Below, one piece after another: positions 53,906-63,242 of a stretch of 64,000 nucleotides of DNA. The notes beneath the pieces were generated by a model. It saw only the letters and a program-made list of their open reading frames with translations, made no database searches and was not told where the DNA came from. This stretch comes from HGM13862 sp031553915 (GTDB lineage: Bacteria; Bacillota; Dehalobacteriia; UBA4068), in the NCBI GenBank assembly GCA_031553915.1, contig JAVBKT010000002.1:1-64000 (forward strand), in the 5' to 3' direction. Every line of letters begins with the position of its first letter. The stretch's first letter is position 1. Both the position numbers and the translations under genes were made by a program.

Positions 53906-55174
53906 TTATTTGTTGCTGGCTGCCAAAGCCTGTTTGCCAATATCATGACGATAATAGGCATTGGCAAAACTGATATTTTCCACCGCCAGGTAAGCCTTGT
54001 CAATGGCAGTTTTGAGATCATCCGCTATGGCGGTTACGCCCAGCACCCTGCCGCCGCTAGTGACAATTTGTTCGCCGTCTTTTTTGCTGCCGGCATGGTA
54101 AACAATCGCGAATTCCGGACTATTATCAATAATAGGAAAGCCGGTTTGATAGGAGGCAGGATAGCCGCTGGAGGCCATAATCACACAGCAAGCTGCGCCG
54201 TCCTTAAATTTCACTACCATATCAGCGAGACATTCATCCTCTACCGCCTGCATGATCGTAAGCAGATCTGTCTCCAACAAAGGCAACACCACCTGGGTTT
54301 CCGGATCGCCAAAGCGGCAATTATATTCAATCACTTTTGGCCCATCCGCTGTCAGCATCAGGCCAAAATAGAGACAGCCCTTAAAGGCACGTCCTTCTTT
54401 GAGCATGGCTTTAACTGTCGGCAGGAAAATCTCCTCCATGCAGCGTTTGGCAATGGCTCCAGTATAATAAGGATTAGGCGCAACCGTTCCCATGCCGCCG
54501 GTATTTAGCCCCTGGTCATTATCCAAAGCGCGTTTATGATCCATCGATGAGATCATCGGCACAATAGTTTTGCTATCGCAAAAGGCTAAAACTGACACCT
54601 CCGGCCCCTGCAAAAACTCCTCAATGACCAGCTTGTCGCCGCTGCTGCCAAAGATTTTCTCTTCCAGGATTCGGTGTACTGTCTCCAAGGCAGCTTGTTT
54701 ATCTTCAATGATAAAAACACCTTTGCCCAGAGCCAGGCCATCGGCTTTGATCACCAGGGGGTATTTGGCTGTCTCCAAATAGGCGTTGGCATCAGCGATA
54801 TTGTCAAAAACAGCATACTCCGCAGTGGGGATATGATATTTTTTCATCAGTTCTTTGGCAAAGCTCTTGCTGCCTTCAATAATGGCGGCCTTTGCCGTGG
54901 GGCCAAAGCATTTGATCCCCAGGCTATGCAGCTTGTCCACCGCGCCCAAAACCAGCGGATCATCCGGAGCCACCACCGCAAAATCAATCTTTTTCGCCAG
55001 AGCAAAATCAGCGATAGCATTAACATCTGTAGCAGCAATATTGACACATTCAGCATCAGCTGCTATACCGCCGTTTCCCGGCAGAGCATAAATTTTGTCA
55101 ACAGCTTTATTTTCACGGATTTTCTTGATGATAGCATGCTCGCGGCCGCCGCCGCCCACAACCAAAATATCCAT
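53906..55174 (-). CDS. purD: Phosphoribosylamine-glycine ligase
   Basis: A 422-residue ATP-grasp enzyme joining glycine to phosphoribosylamine. N-terminal LVVGGGGREHAI at 4-15, ATP-grasp ADGLALGKGVFIIED near 145, GLNTGGMGTVAPNP near 222-235 and CRFGDPETQVVLPLL near 283. Family length. In the purine operon between the AICAR transformylase and purL. Confidence 0.95.
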   Translation of the reverse strand: MDILVVGGGGREHAIIKKIRENKAVDKIYALPGNGGIAADAECVNIAATDVNAIADFALAKKIDFAVVAPDDPLVLGAVDKLHSLGIKCFGPTAKAAIIEGSKSFAKELMKKYHIPTAEYAVFDNIADANAYLETAKYPLVIKADGLALGKGVFIIEDKQAALETVHRILEEKIFGSSGDKLVIEEFLQGPEVSVLAFCDSKTIVPMISSMDHKRALDNDQGLNTGGMGTVAPNPYYTGAIAKRCMEEIFLPTVKAMLKEGRAFKGCLYFGLMLTADGPKVIEYNCRFGDPETQVVLPLLETDLLTIMQAVEDECLADMVVKFKDGAACCVIMASSGYPASYQTGFPIIDNSPEFAIVYHAGSKKDGEQIVTSGGRVLGVTAIADDLKTAIDKAYLAVENISFANAYYRHDIGKQALAASNK

Positions 55175-55212
55175 TCTCTAACCTCGCTAGTTCATTATTC
55201 TTTAGCTTATTC

Positions 55213-56394
55213 TTAATGATGAAACAAACGCAAGCCGTTCATGGCCATAACCATCTTATATTTATCGCAGCAAGCGATAACCGCGTCGTCACGGATTGAG
55301 CCGCCCGGCTGCGCAATATAGCTGACACCGCTCAGAGCAGCGCGCTCAATATTATCCGAGAAGGGGAAGAAAGCATCGCTGGCTAAAGAAACGCCGCTTA
55401 TGGTGGATAGATAGGCTTCCTTTTCCGCCTTGGTAAAGGGCTCGGGCCGAATAGCAAAATATTGCTGCCAGCAATCATCAGCCAAGACCTCAAAATCCCG
55501 CTCAGAAAGATAGATATCGATAATATTGTTTTGGTCTGCTCTGCCGATGCCATCCGCAAAACAGAGGCTTAAAACCTTTTCATGCTGGCGCAAATGCCAC
55601 AAATCCGCCTTAGTTCCGGCCAGGCGCGTACAATGAATACGCGATTGTTGCCCGGCGCCAACGCCGATAGTCTGGCCATCAACGGCAAAGCAGACAGAAT
55701 TGGATTGCGTATATTTCAAGGTAATCAAGGCCACCAGCAAATCACGCTTGGCCGCATCGCTCATTTGCTTATTAGCGGTGACAATATTCGTTAAAAGCGA
55801 TTGATCAATTTTACAATCATTTCTCCCCTGCTCAAAGGTGATGCCAAACACCTGCTTTTGCTCTGTTAGCGGCGGATCATAGCTCAAATCAATGGCGATC
55901 ATATTGTAGGCGCCATTGCGTTTGGCGCTGAGTATTTCCTCAGCTTCGGGAGTGTATCCCGGGGCGATCACGCCGTCGCTGACCTCTCTTTTGATAATCA
56001 GGGCTGTAGCGCGGTCACAAACATCGCTCAAAGCAATCCAATCGCCAAAAGAAGACATCCTATCCGTACCCCTGGCCCGCGCATAAGCGCAAGCTAGCGG
56101 GGAATCGTTCAAACCTTCAATATCATCAACAAAGCAGCTTTTGGCCAAGGTATCACTAAGCGGCAAGCCCAAGGCTGTTCCGGCCGGGCTAACATGCTTA
56201 AACGAGGCTGCCGCGGCAATGCCGGTTGCCTCTTTCAGCTCTTTCACCAGCTGCCAGCTATTCAGCGCATCAAGAAGATTAATATATCCGGGGCGGCCAT
56301 TTATTACCGTAAAAGGCAAATCGCCTTGATCAACAAACACTCTGGCTGGTTTTTGATGGGGGTTGCAGCCATATTTCAACTCAAATTCCTTCAT
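55213..56394 (-). CDS. purH: AICAR formyltransferase, stand-alone
   Basis: A 393-residue protein equal to the C-terminal AICARFT half of PurH only. It begins ELKYGCNPHQKPARVF, has SFKHVSPAGTALG near 64-76 and LTLKYTQSNSVCFA near 226, plus the catalytic Lys-His region of the family. The N-terminal MGS-like IMP cyclohydrolase domain (about 190 residues) is absent; that step is provided by the adjacent PurO. The symbol purH is used for the transformylase activity only. Confidence 0.9.
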   Translation of the reverse strand: MKEFELKYGCNPHQKPARVFVDQGDLPFTVINGRPGYINLLDALNSWQLVKELKEATGIAAAASFKHVSPAGTALGLPLSDTLAKSCFVDDIEGLNDSPLACAYARARGTDRMSSFGDWIALSDVCDRATALIIKREVSDGVIAPGYTPEAEEILSAKRNGAYNMIAIDLSYDPPLTEQKQVFGITFEQGRNDCKIDQSLLTNIVTANKQMSDAAKRDLLVALITLKYTQSNSVCFAVDGQTIGVGAGQQSRIHCTRLAGTKADLWHLRQHEKVLSLCFADGIGRADQNNIIDIYLSERDFEVLADDCWQQYFAIRPEPFTKAEKEAYLSTISGVSLASDAFFPFSDNIERAALSGVSYIAQPGGSIRDDAVIACCDKYKMVMAMNGLRLFHH

Positions 56395-56412
56395 GCCAGC
56401 GGCCTCCTGCTT

Positions 56413-57132
56413 TTATTGGTTGCGGTTAATAATGCGCTCTTGGTAGCTGCCATCCTTGATCTTGACATAACGTACCGCTAAAGAGACTTTATTATCAGCA
56501 TTAAGGCTATCCCATAACATTTCGCTAAAGGTGTCAATCTCCCCTGCCTCGTGCAAGCTGATAGCTATTGGCTCTCCCTCGTAGCTCGGCAGCGGGTCGC
56601 CATCGCCAAGATAGGTATGGATGAAATGGCCGGAACCGGCAATCGCCTGATACTCGAAAAATTGGCGTGAGCAAGCTTTGTTCACCGGGAGCGGGCAGGT
56701 TTTCTTGAGGATGCTCAGCGTATAGGTAAGCTGCTCTCCGATATTCAGCATACAGCTGATACGCGGGGTGAAATTTGGTTGATCTGGCTCATATTCGCGC
56801 GTACGCAGGGCCTCGGCAAAAGTCTTTCCCGCTTGCAGATATTGCATAATAGTATCTGTCTGGTCGCCGTTAGTGACCACAATAGTTTTATCAAAAACCC
56901 GCAGCGGCGCGTAAATGATCAGTGATGGGTCTTCCAGCTTGCTTTCATCAAAGGCTTTAATCATCAGATCATCGCCATCACCGTAAAAAATACGGTTACG
57001 GCTGTTGCTGCTGCGCCCCATAATAAAATAGGCAATAATTGCCTGCTCTTTATCTGCGCTTAAACCAATCATAATGCCGCGCCCGGCATAACTGTTGTTT
57101 TTCAATACCTCAGCAATATTCATTAGTGCCAT
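56413..57132 (-). CDS. purO: IMP cyclohydrolase, PurO (archaeal) type
   Basis: A 239-residue IMP_cyclohyd family protein: N-terminal SYAGRGIMIGLSADKEQAIIAYFIMGRSSNSRNRIF, YAPLRVFDKTIVVTNGDQTD near 85-104, and YEPDQPNFTPRISCML near 124. It closes FAICAR to IMP. This family is mainly archaeal with scattered bacterial members. ATG 57132 has GGAGGAG at nine bases; earlier starts lie upstream of that site. It sits next to the lone AICARFT, together replacing bifunctional PurH. Confidence 0.9.
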   Translation of the reverse strand: MALMNIAEVLKNNSYAGRGIMIGLSADKEQAIIAYFIMGRSSNSRNRIFYGDGDDLMIKAFDESKLEDPSLIIYAPLRVFDKTIVVTNGDQTDTIMQYLQAGKTFAEALRTREYEPDQPNFTPRISCMLNIGEQLTYTLSILKKTCPLPVNKACSRQFFEYQAIAGSGHFIHTYLGDGDPLPSYEGEPIAISLHEAGEIDTFSEMLWDSLNADNKVSLAVRYVKIKDGSYQERIINRNQ

Positions 57133-57154
57133 GCAGAAATTCTCCTCCCAACCC

Positions 57155-57757
57155 CTACTGTGCTTTGTTTTTAACAATCTCTTTGGCTAAAAGCTGTACC
57201 GCTTGCGGCAAAAGCACCCACTCAGCTTCTTCCATAACTCGTCTTTGCAGCGTTTCTGCGGTATCGTCGGGCTTAATCTCCACTGCTTTTTGCATAATGA
57301 TTTTGCCGCCATCCGTGATTTCATCAACAAAATGGACGGTGGCGCCAGTCACTTTTACCCCGGCAGCCAGGGCCGCCTGATGCACCTTTAGACCATAAAA
57401 TCCCTTCCCGCAAAAAGAAGGGATTAATGATGGATGAACATTAATAATTTTATTTTCCCATTTACGGGTAAAATCAGCGGAAAGGATGGTTAAAAACCCC
57501 GCCAAAACAATTAAATCAATCTCATTTTCAGCGAGTATGCTATTGGTTTGCTGCTCAAAATCAGCAGCGTTCTTATCAACCACCACAGCCGCAATATTGG
57601 CCTTAGCCGCACGTTGCAGGGCATAGGCCTTGTCATTATCAGCAATGACAATACTGATCTCGGCATCAGCAAGTAAGCCGCTCTTTTGAGCTTTGATCAG
57701 TTGTTCCAGATTGGTCCCGCCGCCGGAAACCATCACGGCAATTTTGGCCTTTAGCAT
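57155..57757 (-). CDS. purN: Phosphoribosylglycinamide formyltransferase
   Basis: A 200-residue formyl-THF-dependent GAR transformylase. Motif VMVSGGGTNLEQLI near 8-21, formate-transfer motif INVHPSLIPSFCGKGFYG near 105-122 (catalytic His), and ATVHFVDEITDGGKIIMQ near 136-153 with the catalytic Asp. Overlaps the purM stop by seven bases. Confidence 0.94.
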   Translation of the reverse strand: MLKAKIAVMVSGGGTNLEQLIKAQKSGLLADAEISIVIADNDKAYALQRAAKANIAAVVVDKNAADFEQQTNSILAENEIDLIVLAGFLTILSADFTRKWENKIINVHPSLIPSFCGKGFYGLKVHQAALAAGVKVTGATVHFVDEITDGGKIIMQKAVEIKPDDTAETLQRRVMEEAEWVLLPQAVQLLAKEIVKNKAQ

Positions 57758-58797
57758 ATCAAAACCCCGTCTTCACCCTTGACCACTTCGCCAATAACCC
57801 AGGCGTCAATGCCACTGCCTTGCAGAACATTAAGCGCAGCGTCAGCATCATCCTTAGCAACACAAATAGTCATCCCGGCGCCCATATTAAAGGTGTTGAA
57901 CATATCACGCTCGCTGATATGGCCCTGTTGCTGAATTAAATCAAAGATAGGCAAAACCCGGCAGGCCTGGCGTTCAATCTTTGCCATCAAGCCTTCCGGC
58001 ATACTGCGGGGGATATTCTCATAAAAGCCGCCGCCGGTAATATGCGATATGGCGTGAACTTCAATCTTGCTAATCAGCTGCAAAACCGCTTTGACATAGA
58101 TTTGCGTAGGCACAAGCAATGCTTCTCCCAAGGACATACCCAGATCACCATAGTTTTGCTTGATAATTGCCTGGTGGTTTTCTTTGTTGATATTAAAAAC
58201 TTTTCGTACCAGAGAAAAGCCATTGGAATGAACGCCGGTAGAAGGCAGCGCAATAATGGCGTCATTGTTTTGCACACGGCTGGAGCTGATAATTTCTTTG
58301 CGGTCAACAATGCCTACCGCAAAACCGGCCAAATCATATTCGTCCTCCGGATAAAACCCGGGCATCTCCGCAGTCTCGCCGCCGATTAAGGCTACACCGG
58401 CCTGAACACAGCCTTCGCTGATTCCGGCGACTATCTGCTCGATTTTTTCCGGCACGGTTTTGCCGCAGGAAATATAGTCGAGGAAAAACATCGGCTCTGC
58501 CCCGCAGCAGATAATATCATTGACGCACATGGCCACACAATCAATACCAATAGTGTCATGCTTATCCAGCACAAAAGCCAAGCGCAGCTTGGTGCCTACG
58601 CCATCGGTACCGCTGACCAGAATAGGCTCGGAGATTTTTTTCATATCCGGGGCAAAAAGACCGCCAAAACCGCCGATATCAGACACTACGCCAGGAGTTT
58701 TGGTGCGGGCAATATGTTGCTGCATTAATTCAACAGCTCTGTAACCTGCGGTAATATCAACACCCGCTTCTTTATAGCTTTCACTATAGCTCTTCAT
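57751..58797 (-). CDS. purM: Phosphoribosylformylglycinamidine cyclo-ligase (AIR synthetase)
   Basis: A 348-residue ATP-dependent enzyme closing FGAM to AIR. YKEAGVDITAGYRAV near 7-21, VSGTDGVGTKLRLAF near 61-75, GGETAEMPGFYP near 137 and HITGGGFYENIPR near 248-260 are the PurM signature. ATG 58797 has better SD spacing than 58803. Overlaps purN. Confidence 0.94.
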   Translation of the reverse strand: MKSYSESYKEAGVDITAGYRAVELMQQHIARTKTPGVVSDIGGFGGLFAPDMKKISEPILVSGTDGVGTKLRLAFVLDKHDTIGIDCVAMCVNDIICCGAEPMFFLDYISCGKTVPEKIEQIVAGISEGCVQAGVALIGGETAEMPGFYPEDEYDLAGFAVGIVDRKEIISSSRVQNNDAIIALPSTGVHSNGFSLVRKVFNINKENHQAIIKQNYGDLGMSLGEALLVPTQIYVKAVLQLISKIEVHAISHITGGGFYENIPRSMPEGLMAKIERQACRVLPIFDLIQQQGHISERDMFNTFNMGAGMTICVAKDDADAALNVLQGSGIDAWVIGEVVKGEDGVLIC

Positions 58798-58840
58798 CTG
58801 CATGTCCCCTTAATCAAATTTTCGCTAAATATCTTTATTG

Positions 58841-60286
58841 CTATTCATCAATTTTTCTGTTCAAACGTTCTTCCAGCTGTAGCTTGCCCATAACTTCTTT
58901 AATATCAACCGGGTAATTACCGGTAAAGCAGGCCGAGCATAGCCCGGCGCAATATTTATCCGGGATCTGCTCCAGAAAATCAGCGTCAAAATAGCCCAGG
59001 GAATCAAGATTCATCGCTTGGGCTGTTTCCTCTACTGTGCGGTGATTAGCAATCAGATAATCCCGCTCGCTGATATCTGTGCCAAAATAGCAAGAATGAA
59101 TAAACGGCGGCGCTGTAACGCGCATATGCACCTCTTTGGCCCCTGCCTCACGCAGCAAATTAACTATGCGCGCGCCAGTCGTACCGCGGACAATCGAGTC
59201 GTCAATCATCACCACTTTTTTATCTTTAACCGTTGCGGTGAGGGCATTGAGTTTAATTTTTACCAAATTTTCCCGGGAAGATTGCCCTGGTGCAATAAAG
59301 GTACGGCCAATATACTTATTCTTAATGAAACCAACGCCATAAGGAATACCGGATTCTTCCGCATAGCCCATGGCAGCATCAATGCCGGAATCCGGCACGC
59401 CGATTACTACATCTGCCTCAACCGGGTATTGACGCGCCAGAATAGCTCCTGCTCTGCGGCGTGCCAAATGCACTGAGCTGCCTTCTAGCACGGAATCCGG
59501 GCGGGCAAAATAAATATATTCAAAGGCGCATAAAGCCTTTTTGCTATCAGTGCAGTTGCTGGTAATAGAACGAATGCCCTCATTGTCAATGATCACTATT
59601 TCCCCGGGGCGGACATCACGAAGAAATTTCGCGCCGACAGCGTCAATAGCGCAGGTTTCAGAAGCTAAAACATAACCGTCCTCGGTTTTGCCAATCGAAA
59701 GCGGACGAAAGCCCATCGGGTCACGCACACCCAGCAATTTTTTGGGGGACATCGCCACCAAGGAATAGGCGCCTTTGAGCCTTTTCATTGCTTTGGAGAT
59801 AGCTTCTTCAATAGATGAGCTGGCAATACGTTCTTTGGTAAACTCATAGGCGATAACTTCGGTATCGCTGGTAGTATGGAAAATGGATCCTTTCATTTCC
59901 AGCTCTTCACGCAGTGTCGCAGCATTAGTCAGGTTGCCATTATGGGCCAGAGCCATCGAGCCTTTAATATGGTTGATAATCAAGGGCTGGGCATTACGGC
60001 GGACATTGCTGCCGGTGGTGCCATAGCGGACATGCCCCAAGGCAATACTGCCTTCGCCAAGCGAAGAAAGCACGTCACGGTCAAAAACATCATTAACCAG
60101 GCCATTATCTTTATAACTATGCATCACGCCACGGTCATTGACGACAATGCCGCAGCTTTCCTGGCCGCGATGCTGCAGCGAATAGAGACCATAATATACT
60201 GACGCCGCCACATCAGTGATTTTGTTGCTGTAAATGCCAAAAACACCGCATTCCTCATGAATGCCAAAAGAAAAATCATTATCCAT
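58841..60286 (-). CDS. purF: Amidophosphoribosyltransferase
   Basis: A 481-residue first committed enzyme of purine synthesis. The start at 60286 with GGGAGGA five bases upstream gives a short propeptide MDNDFSFGIHEE before Cys13, the N-terminal nucleophile. The longer frame start at 60349 is not supported. The PRTase PRPP loop VVMIDDSIVRGTTGAR is near 350-365. The C-terminal CSACFTGNYP fits the Fe-S-bearing class. Start overlaps purC by eight bases. Confidence 0.95.
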   Translation of the reverse strand: MDNDFSFGIHEECGVFGIYSNKITDVAASVYYGLYSLQHRGQESCGIVVNDRGVMHSYKDNGLVNDVFDRDVLSSLGEGSIALGHVRYGTTGSNVRRNAQPLIINHIKGSMALAHNGNLTNAATLREELEMKGSIFHTTSDTEVIAYEFTKERIASSSIEEAISKAMKRLKGAYSLVAMSPKKLLGVRDPMGFRPLSIGKTEDGYVLASETCAIDAVGAKFLRDVRPGEIVIIDNEGIRSITSNCTDSKKALCAFEYIYFARPDSVLEGSSVHLARRRAGAILARQYPVEADVVIGVPDSGIDAAMGYAEESGIPYGVGFIKNKYIGRTFIAPGQSSRENLVKIKLNALTATVKDKKVVMIDDSIVRGTTGARIVNLLREAGAKEVHMRVTAPPFIHSCYFGTDISERDYLIANHRTVEETAQAMNLDSLGYFDADFLEQIPDKYCAGLCSACFTGNYPVDIKEVMGKLQLEERLNRKIDE

Positions 60287-60998
60287 TTTGTCCTCCCAGT
60301 AAACGATCTCGAATTTCTTTATAAGCGTCTTCAACCCCGCCCAAATCACGTCTAAACCTGTCCTTATCCAGCTTCATGTGCGTCTTTGTGTCCCAAAAGC
60401 GGCAGGTATCAGGAGAGATTTCATCTGCCAAAATAATTTTACCATCATCTGTTCTGCCAAATTCAAGTTTAAAATCAATCAATTCAATATTGAGATCAGC
60501 TAAATATTCCGAGAGAATCTCGTTAATCCGCAGGGCATAGGCTGCTATTTGATCAATTTCCTCTTTGCTGGCAAAGCCCATGGCCGCAATATGATATTCA
60601 TTTACCATCGGGTCGTCCAAAGCATCGTTTTTATAGCAAAACTCCAGCACCGGCTGGCTCATCTTATACCCTTCCGCCAGGCCCAATCGTTTGGCCAGGG
60701 AGCCGGCGGCAATATTGCGCACAATAACCTCAAGAGGGACGATTGTAACCTTTTTGACCAGAGTTTCCCGCTCGGAAAGTTCCTCATAAAAATGAGTGGG
60801 TATGCCCTTGCTTTCCAAAAGCCGCATCAGATGATTTGTCACACGATTATTAATTATTCCTTTGCCAATAATGGTACCTTTTTTGGCGCCGTTAAAAGCA
60901 GTTGCATCATCCTTGTAAGCAACAATATAGAGATCCGGGGCATCGGTGGCAAAGACTTTTTTAGCCTTGCCTTCATACAATTGCTCTAATTTTTTCAT
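60279..60998 (-). CDS. purC: SAICAR synthetase
   Basis: A 239-residue ATP-dependent ligase joining aspartate to CAIR. LYEGKAKKVFATD near 7-19, PLEVIVRNIAAGSLAKRLG near 89-107, LIDFKLEFGRTDDGKIILADEISPDTCRFWD near 172-202 are the PurC motifs. Lies 46 bases after purE, before purF. Confidence 0.95.
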   Translation of the reverse strand: MKKLEQLYEGKAKKVFATDAPDLYIVAYKDDATAFNGAKKGTIIGKGIINNRVTNHLMRLLESKGIPTHFYEELSERETLVKKVTIVPLEVIVRNIAAGSLAKRLGLAEGYKMSQPVLEFCYKNDALDDPMVNEYHIAAMGFASKEEIDQIAAYALRINEILSEYLADLNIELIDFKLEFGRTDDGKIILADEISPDTCRFWDTKTHMKLDKDRFRRDLGGVEDAYKEIRDRLLGGQNG

Positions 60999-61044
60999 AT
61001 AATAACCTCTGATAACCTCCCATCAGATCAATCCAAAACAGCTG

Positions 61045-61536
61045 CTATCTTAACTTTTCCTGCAATGCCGCATCCTTGGCCAAAACCTTAGCTGTCATCT
61101 GCTCGCGTGCCAGCTCCAGCTTTTGCGCCAGCTCGGGTTCATTTATTGCCAAAATTTGCACTGCCAATAAGGCGGCATTGGCAGCGCCGTTCACCGCAAC
61201 GGTAGCAACGGGCATACCCGGCGGCATCTGCACCGTAGAGAGCAAGGCATCCAAGCCATCAAAAACAGTAGATTTAATGGGGATACCAATCACCGGCAGA
61301 GTCGTTTGCGCGGCTATGGCGCCGGCAAGATGCGCCGCCATACCAGCTGCGGCAATAATGACGCCAACGCCGTTTTCTTTGGCCTGGCTGCTAAAGGCGC
61401 GGGTGGCATCGGCACTGCGGTGTGCGGAAAAAACATGCGCTTCAAAAGGCACGCCAAAATCCTTGAAAACCGCAAAAGCCTGTTCGACAATTGGCAAATC
61501 ACTATCACTGCCCATAATAACCGCTATTTTCTTCAT
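61045..61536 (-). CDS. purE: N5-carboxyaminoimidazole ribonucleotide mutase
   Basis: A 163-residue class I PurE. MGSDSDLPIV near 8-17, SAHRSADATRAF near 40-51 (catalytic His) and GVIIAAAGMAAHLAGAIA near 60-77. No purK is in the operon, so either the unfused purK is elsewhere or this PurE acts on CO2 directly (class II); His motif spacing cannot decide. ATG 61536 has AAGGAG eight bases upstream. First gene of the operon. Confidence 0.94.
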   Translation of the reverse strand: MKKIAVIMGSDSDLPIVEQAFAVFKDFGVPFEAHVFSAHRSADATRAFSSQAKENGVGVIIAAAGMAAHLAGAIAAQTTLPVIGIPIKSTVFDGLDALLSTVQMPPGMPVATVAVNGAANAALLAVQILAINEPELAQKLELAREQMTAKVLAKDAALQEKLR

Positions 61537-61598
61537 CAAATAGTCTCCTTATTATTATCTATTGATTTAATATTAAAAATTTATCAACAATTAAAAAT

Positions 61599-61645
61599 CG
61601 GCAAGAAAAAGACTTTTGTTTTAAGAACCGTCTTTGCCCCTGCCG
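61599..61645 (-). terminator. Terminator-like hairpin in purE leader
   Basis: Stem CGGCA / TGCCG (61641-61645 with 61599-61603) plus AAAGAC / GTCTTT, followed on the minus strand by ATTTTT. It sits between the promoter and purE and could act as an attenuator. Confidence 0.5.
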
Positions 61646-61815
61646 TAATTAAATATAAACTTATATTTATCTGTGCCACAGCCTGACACAGGAAAATTCT
61701 GTGTCATAATCAGCCTTTTTTCAGCCATGCAACAGTGTGCATCGACTGTTGGCATCCAGATATTGATACAATTTGTGACTTTGATATCGGACAAAGAGCC
61801 CGATTTGCGTATCAT
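61621..61815 (-). CDS. Possible small leader protein upstream of purE
   Basis: A 64-residue frame with GGAG nine bases before ATG 61815. It contains four Cys (NCINIW, HCCM, SGCG) and no recognised family. Its stop is inside the terminator-like hairpin at 61599-61645, so translation would affect folding. It could be a real small protein, a leader peptide or chance; no purine-pathway motif. Confidence 0.35.
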   Translation of the reverse strand: MIRKSGSLSDIKVTNCINIWMPTVDAHCCMAEKRLIMTQNFPVSGCGTDKYKFIFNYGRGKDGS

Positions 61816-61860
61816 AGCCTCTAGCTCCTATTCATAAAAAGCAAATTTCAGCAAAAAGAA

Positions 61861-61887
61861 AAGGTAATATCTTAATGATATTACCTT
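61861..61887 (-). promoter_or_regulatory. Palindrome at the purine operon start site
   Basis: 11-bp perfect inverted repeat AAGGTAATATC / GATATTACCTT, loop five bases, covering the predicted start (+1 near 61885). On the minus strand a T-rich tail follows. Candidate repressor operator or terminator of rqcP. Confidence 0.55.
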
Positions 61888-61891
61888 AATT

Positions 61892-61920
61892 ATTATACTA
61901 ATAGCTTGGCCATAAGTCAA
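61892..61920 (-). promoter_or_regulatory. Purine operon promoter
   Basis: Minus strand TTGACT (61920-61915), 17-base spacer, TATAAT (61897-61892), near consensus sigma-A promoter. No purine riboswitch or PurBox was recognised by eye in 61540-62040. Confidence 0.75.
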
Positions 61921-62048
61921 GTCAAATTACAGCATATTTTGCGCTTTTAGGAAAGTCCTCTGCGGATATCTTGTGTTTGTACTCTTTTTTTTATATTTGA
62001 TCTTAAAAAGATTATTTATCAAAGCGAGGCAATAAATCGGCTTATTAC

Positions 62049-62324
62049 TTAAAAAACCTCTTCGTCTTTAGGAGCGGTAGTTTCGCTGATTATTTTGTAC
62101 ATATCGCGGGCCATTTCCGCGCGCATGGTCTCGGCAACCTGGGTGATTTCCGCCTCCAGCGTTTTATTGCCAAAATTTATACGCAAAACATCGCCCGCCG
62201 CAACATCTGTGCCAGCCTTGGCCGGCCGACCATTGACCTGAATACGCCCAGCGCTGCATATTTCTTTGGCAACAGTGCGCCGCTTGATAATTCGCGATAC
62301 CTTCAAAAATTTATCTAGACGCAT
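62049..62324 (-). CDS. rqcP: S4 domain ribosome quality-control factor RqcP
   Basis: A 91-residue S4 RNA-binding protein (YabO/RqcP), which helps RqcH in Ala tailing of stalled peptides on 50S subunits. LDKFLKVSRIIKRRTVAKEIC near 3-23 and AGRIQVNGRPAK near 25-36 are the S4 core. The start overlaps the mazG stop by one base. Cluster spoVT-mazG-rqcP is common in Firmicutes. Confidence 0.92.
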   Translation of the reverse strand: MRLDKFLKVSRIIKRRTVAKEICSAGRIQVNGRPAKAGTDVAAGDVLRINFGNKTLEAEITQVAETMRAEMARDMYKIISETTAPKDEEVF

Positions 62325-63097
62325 TATTCCTGCTCCTTCGCCTTGTCCCAGTATTGATCCAGCTGTTCTAGATCCAGCTCTGTCATTTCTTGCCCTTGTT
62401 CTGCCAACGCCTGCTCCATCAGCTCAAAGCGGCGAATAAATTTACGCACCGATTGACGCAGAGCATCTTCCGCCTTAATATCCATGAATCTGGCCATATT
62501 GACCAGCGAGAAAAAAATATCTCCCAGCTCTGCCATTTTTTCTTCATCAGTGACCGCTGCGTCAAGCTCGGCGATTTCTTCATCCAGCTTGGCCCGCGGA
62601 CCGCTGATGTCCGCCCAGTCAAAACCGACGCGATGCGCTTTGTCCTGCACCTTCTGCGCCAGCATTAAAGCGGGGAGGTTTTCATTCAGCTTCATAATGC
62701 CTCGCTTGGCCTGCGAGCTGTCTTTTTCCGCCGCTTTAATTTGCTCCCACATGGTCAGCACCTGGTCGGCATTTTCCGCTTTGGCCTCGCCAAAAATATG
62801 CGGATGCCTGCGTACCATCTTGCTGCTAATGCCGCCCACAACATCATCAATGCTGAAACGGTTTTGCTCAGCGGCAATCTGCGCATGAAAAACTACCTGC
62901 AATAAAACATCACCCAATTCATCACAAAAAGCCGCGTCGTCATTATTATCCAGCGCGTCAATCGTTTCATACGCTTCTTCGATCAAGCCATATTTAATGC
63001 TTTGGTGGGTCTGTTCCTTGTCCCAGGGGCAGCCGTCATCCGCCCGCAAGCGCGCTACTATATCAATAAGTTCCTGCCATTTACTGCTATCTGTCAT
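62324..63097 (-). CDS. mazG: MazG nucleoside triphosphate pyrophosphohydrolase
   Basis: A 257-residue two-domain MazG that removes pyrophosphate from noncanonical or excess NTPs. First domain: CPWDKEQTHQSIKYGLIEEAYETIDAL near 20-46 with EExxE-type metal motif and ELGDVLLQVVFHAQIA near 60-75. Second: DEEIAELDAAVTDEEKMAELGDIFFSLVN near 165-195. Full length. Follows spoVT. Confidence 0.93.
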   Translation of the reverse strand: MTDSSKWQELIDIVARLRADDGCPWDKEQTHQSIKYGLIEEAYETIDALDNNDDAAFCDELGDVLLQVVFHAQIAAEQNRFSIDDVVGGISSKMVRRHPHIFGEAKAENADQVLTMWEQIKAAEKDSSQAKRGIMKLNENLPALMLAQKVQDKAHRVGFDWADISGPRAKLDEEIAELDAAVTDEEKMAELGDIFFSLVNMARFMDIKAEDALRQSVRKFIRRFELMEQALAEQGQEMTELDLEQLDQYWDKAKEQE

Positions 63098-63204
63098 TTT
63101 TTCTCCAAACGTATATATTTATGTGCAAAACTAAAATAACAGCTTTAATTTATCATTATTTGTTTTATTCGTCAATCTTATCATCATAATAAAGCAATAA
63201 AAAA

Positions 63205-63229
63205 CAGCCCCTGATAAAATCAAGGGCTG
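63205..63229 (-). terminator. Terminator after spoVT
   Basis: CAGCCC-c-TGAT / ATCA-a-GGGCTG stem (63205-63215 with 63219-63229), three-base loop, T-run on the minus strand. Confidence 0.75.
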
Positions 63230-63242
63230 CTGCAATTGCACT

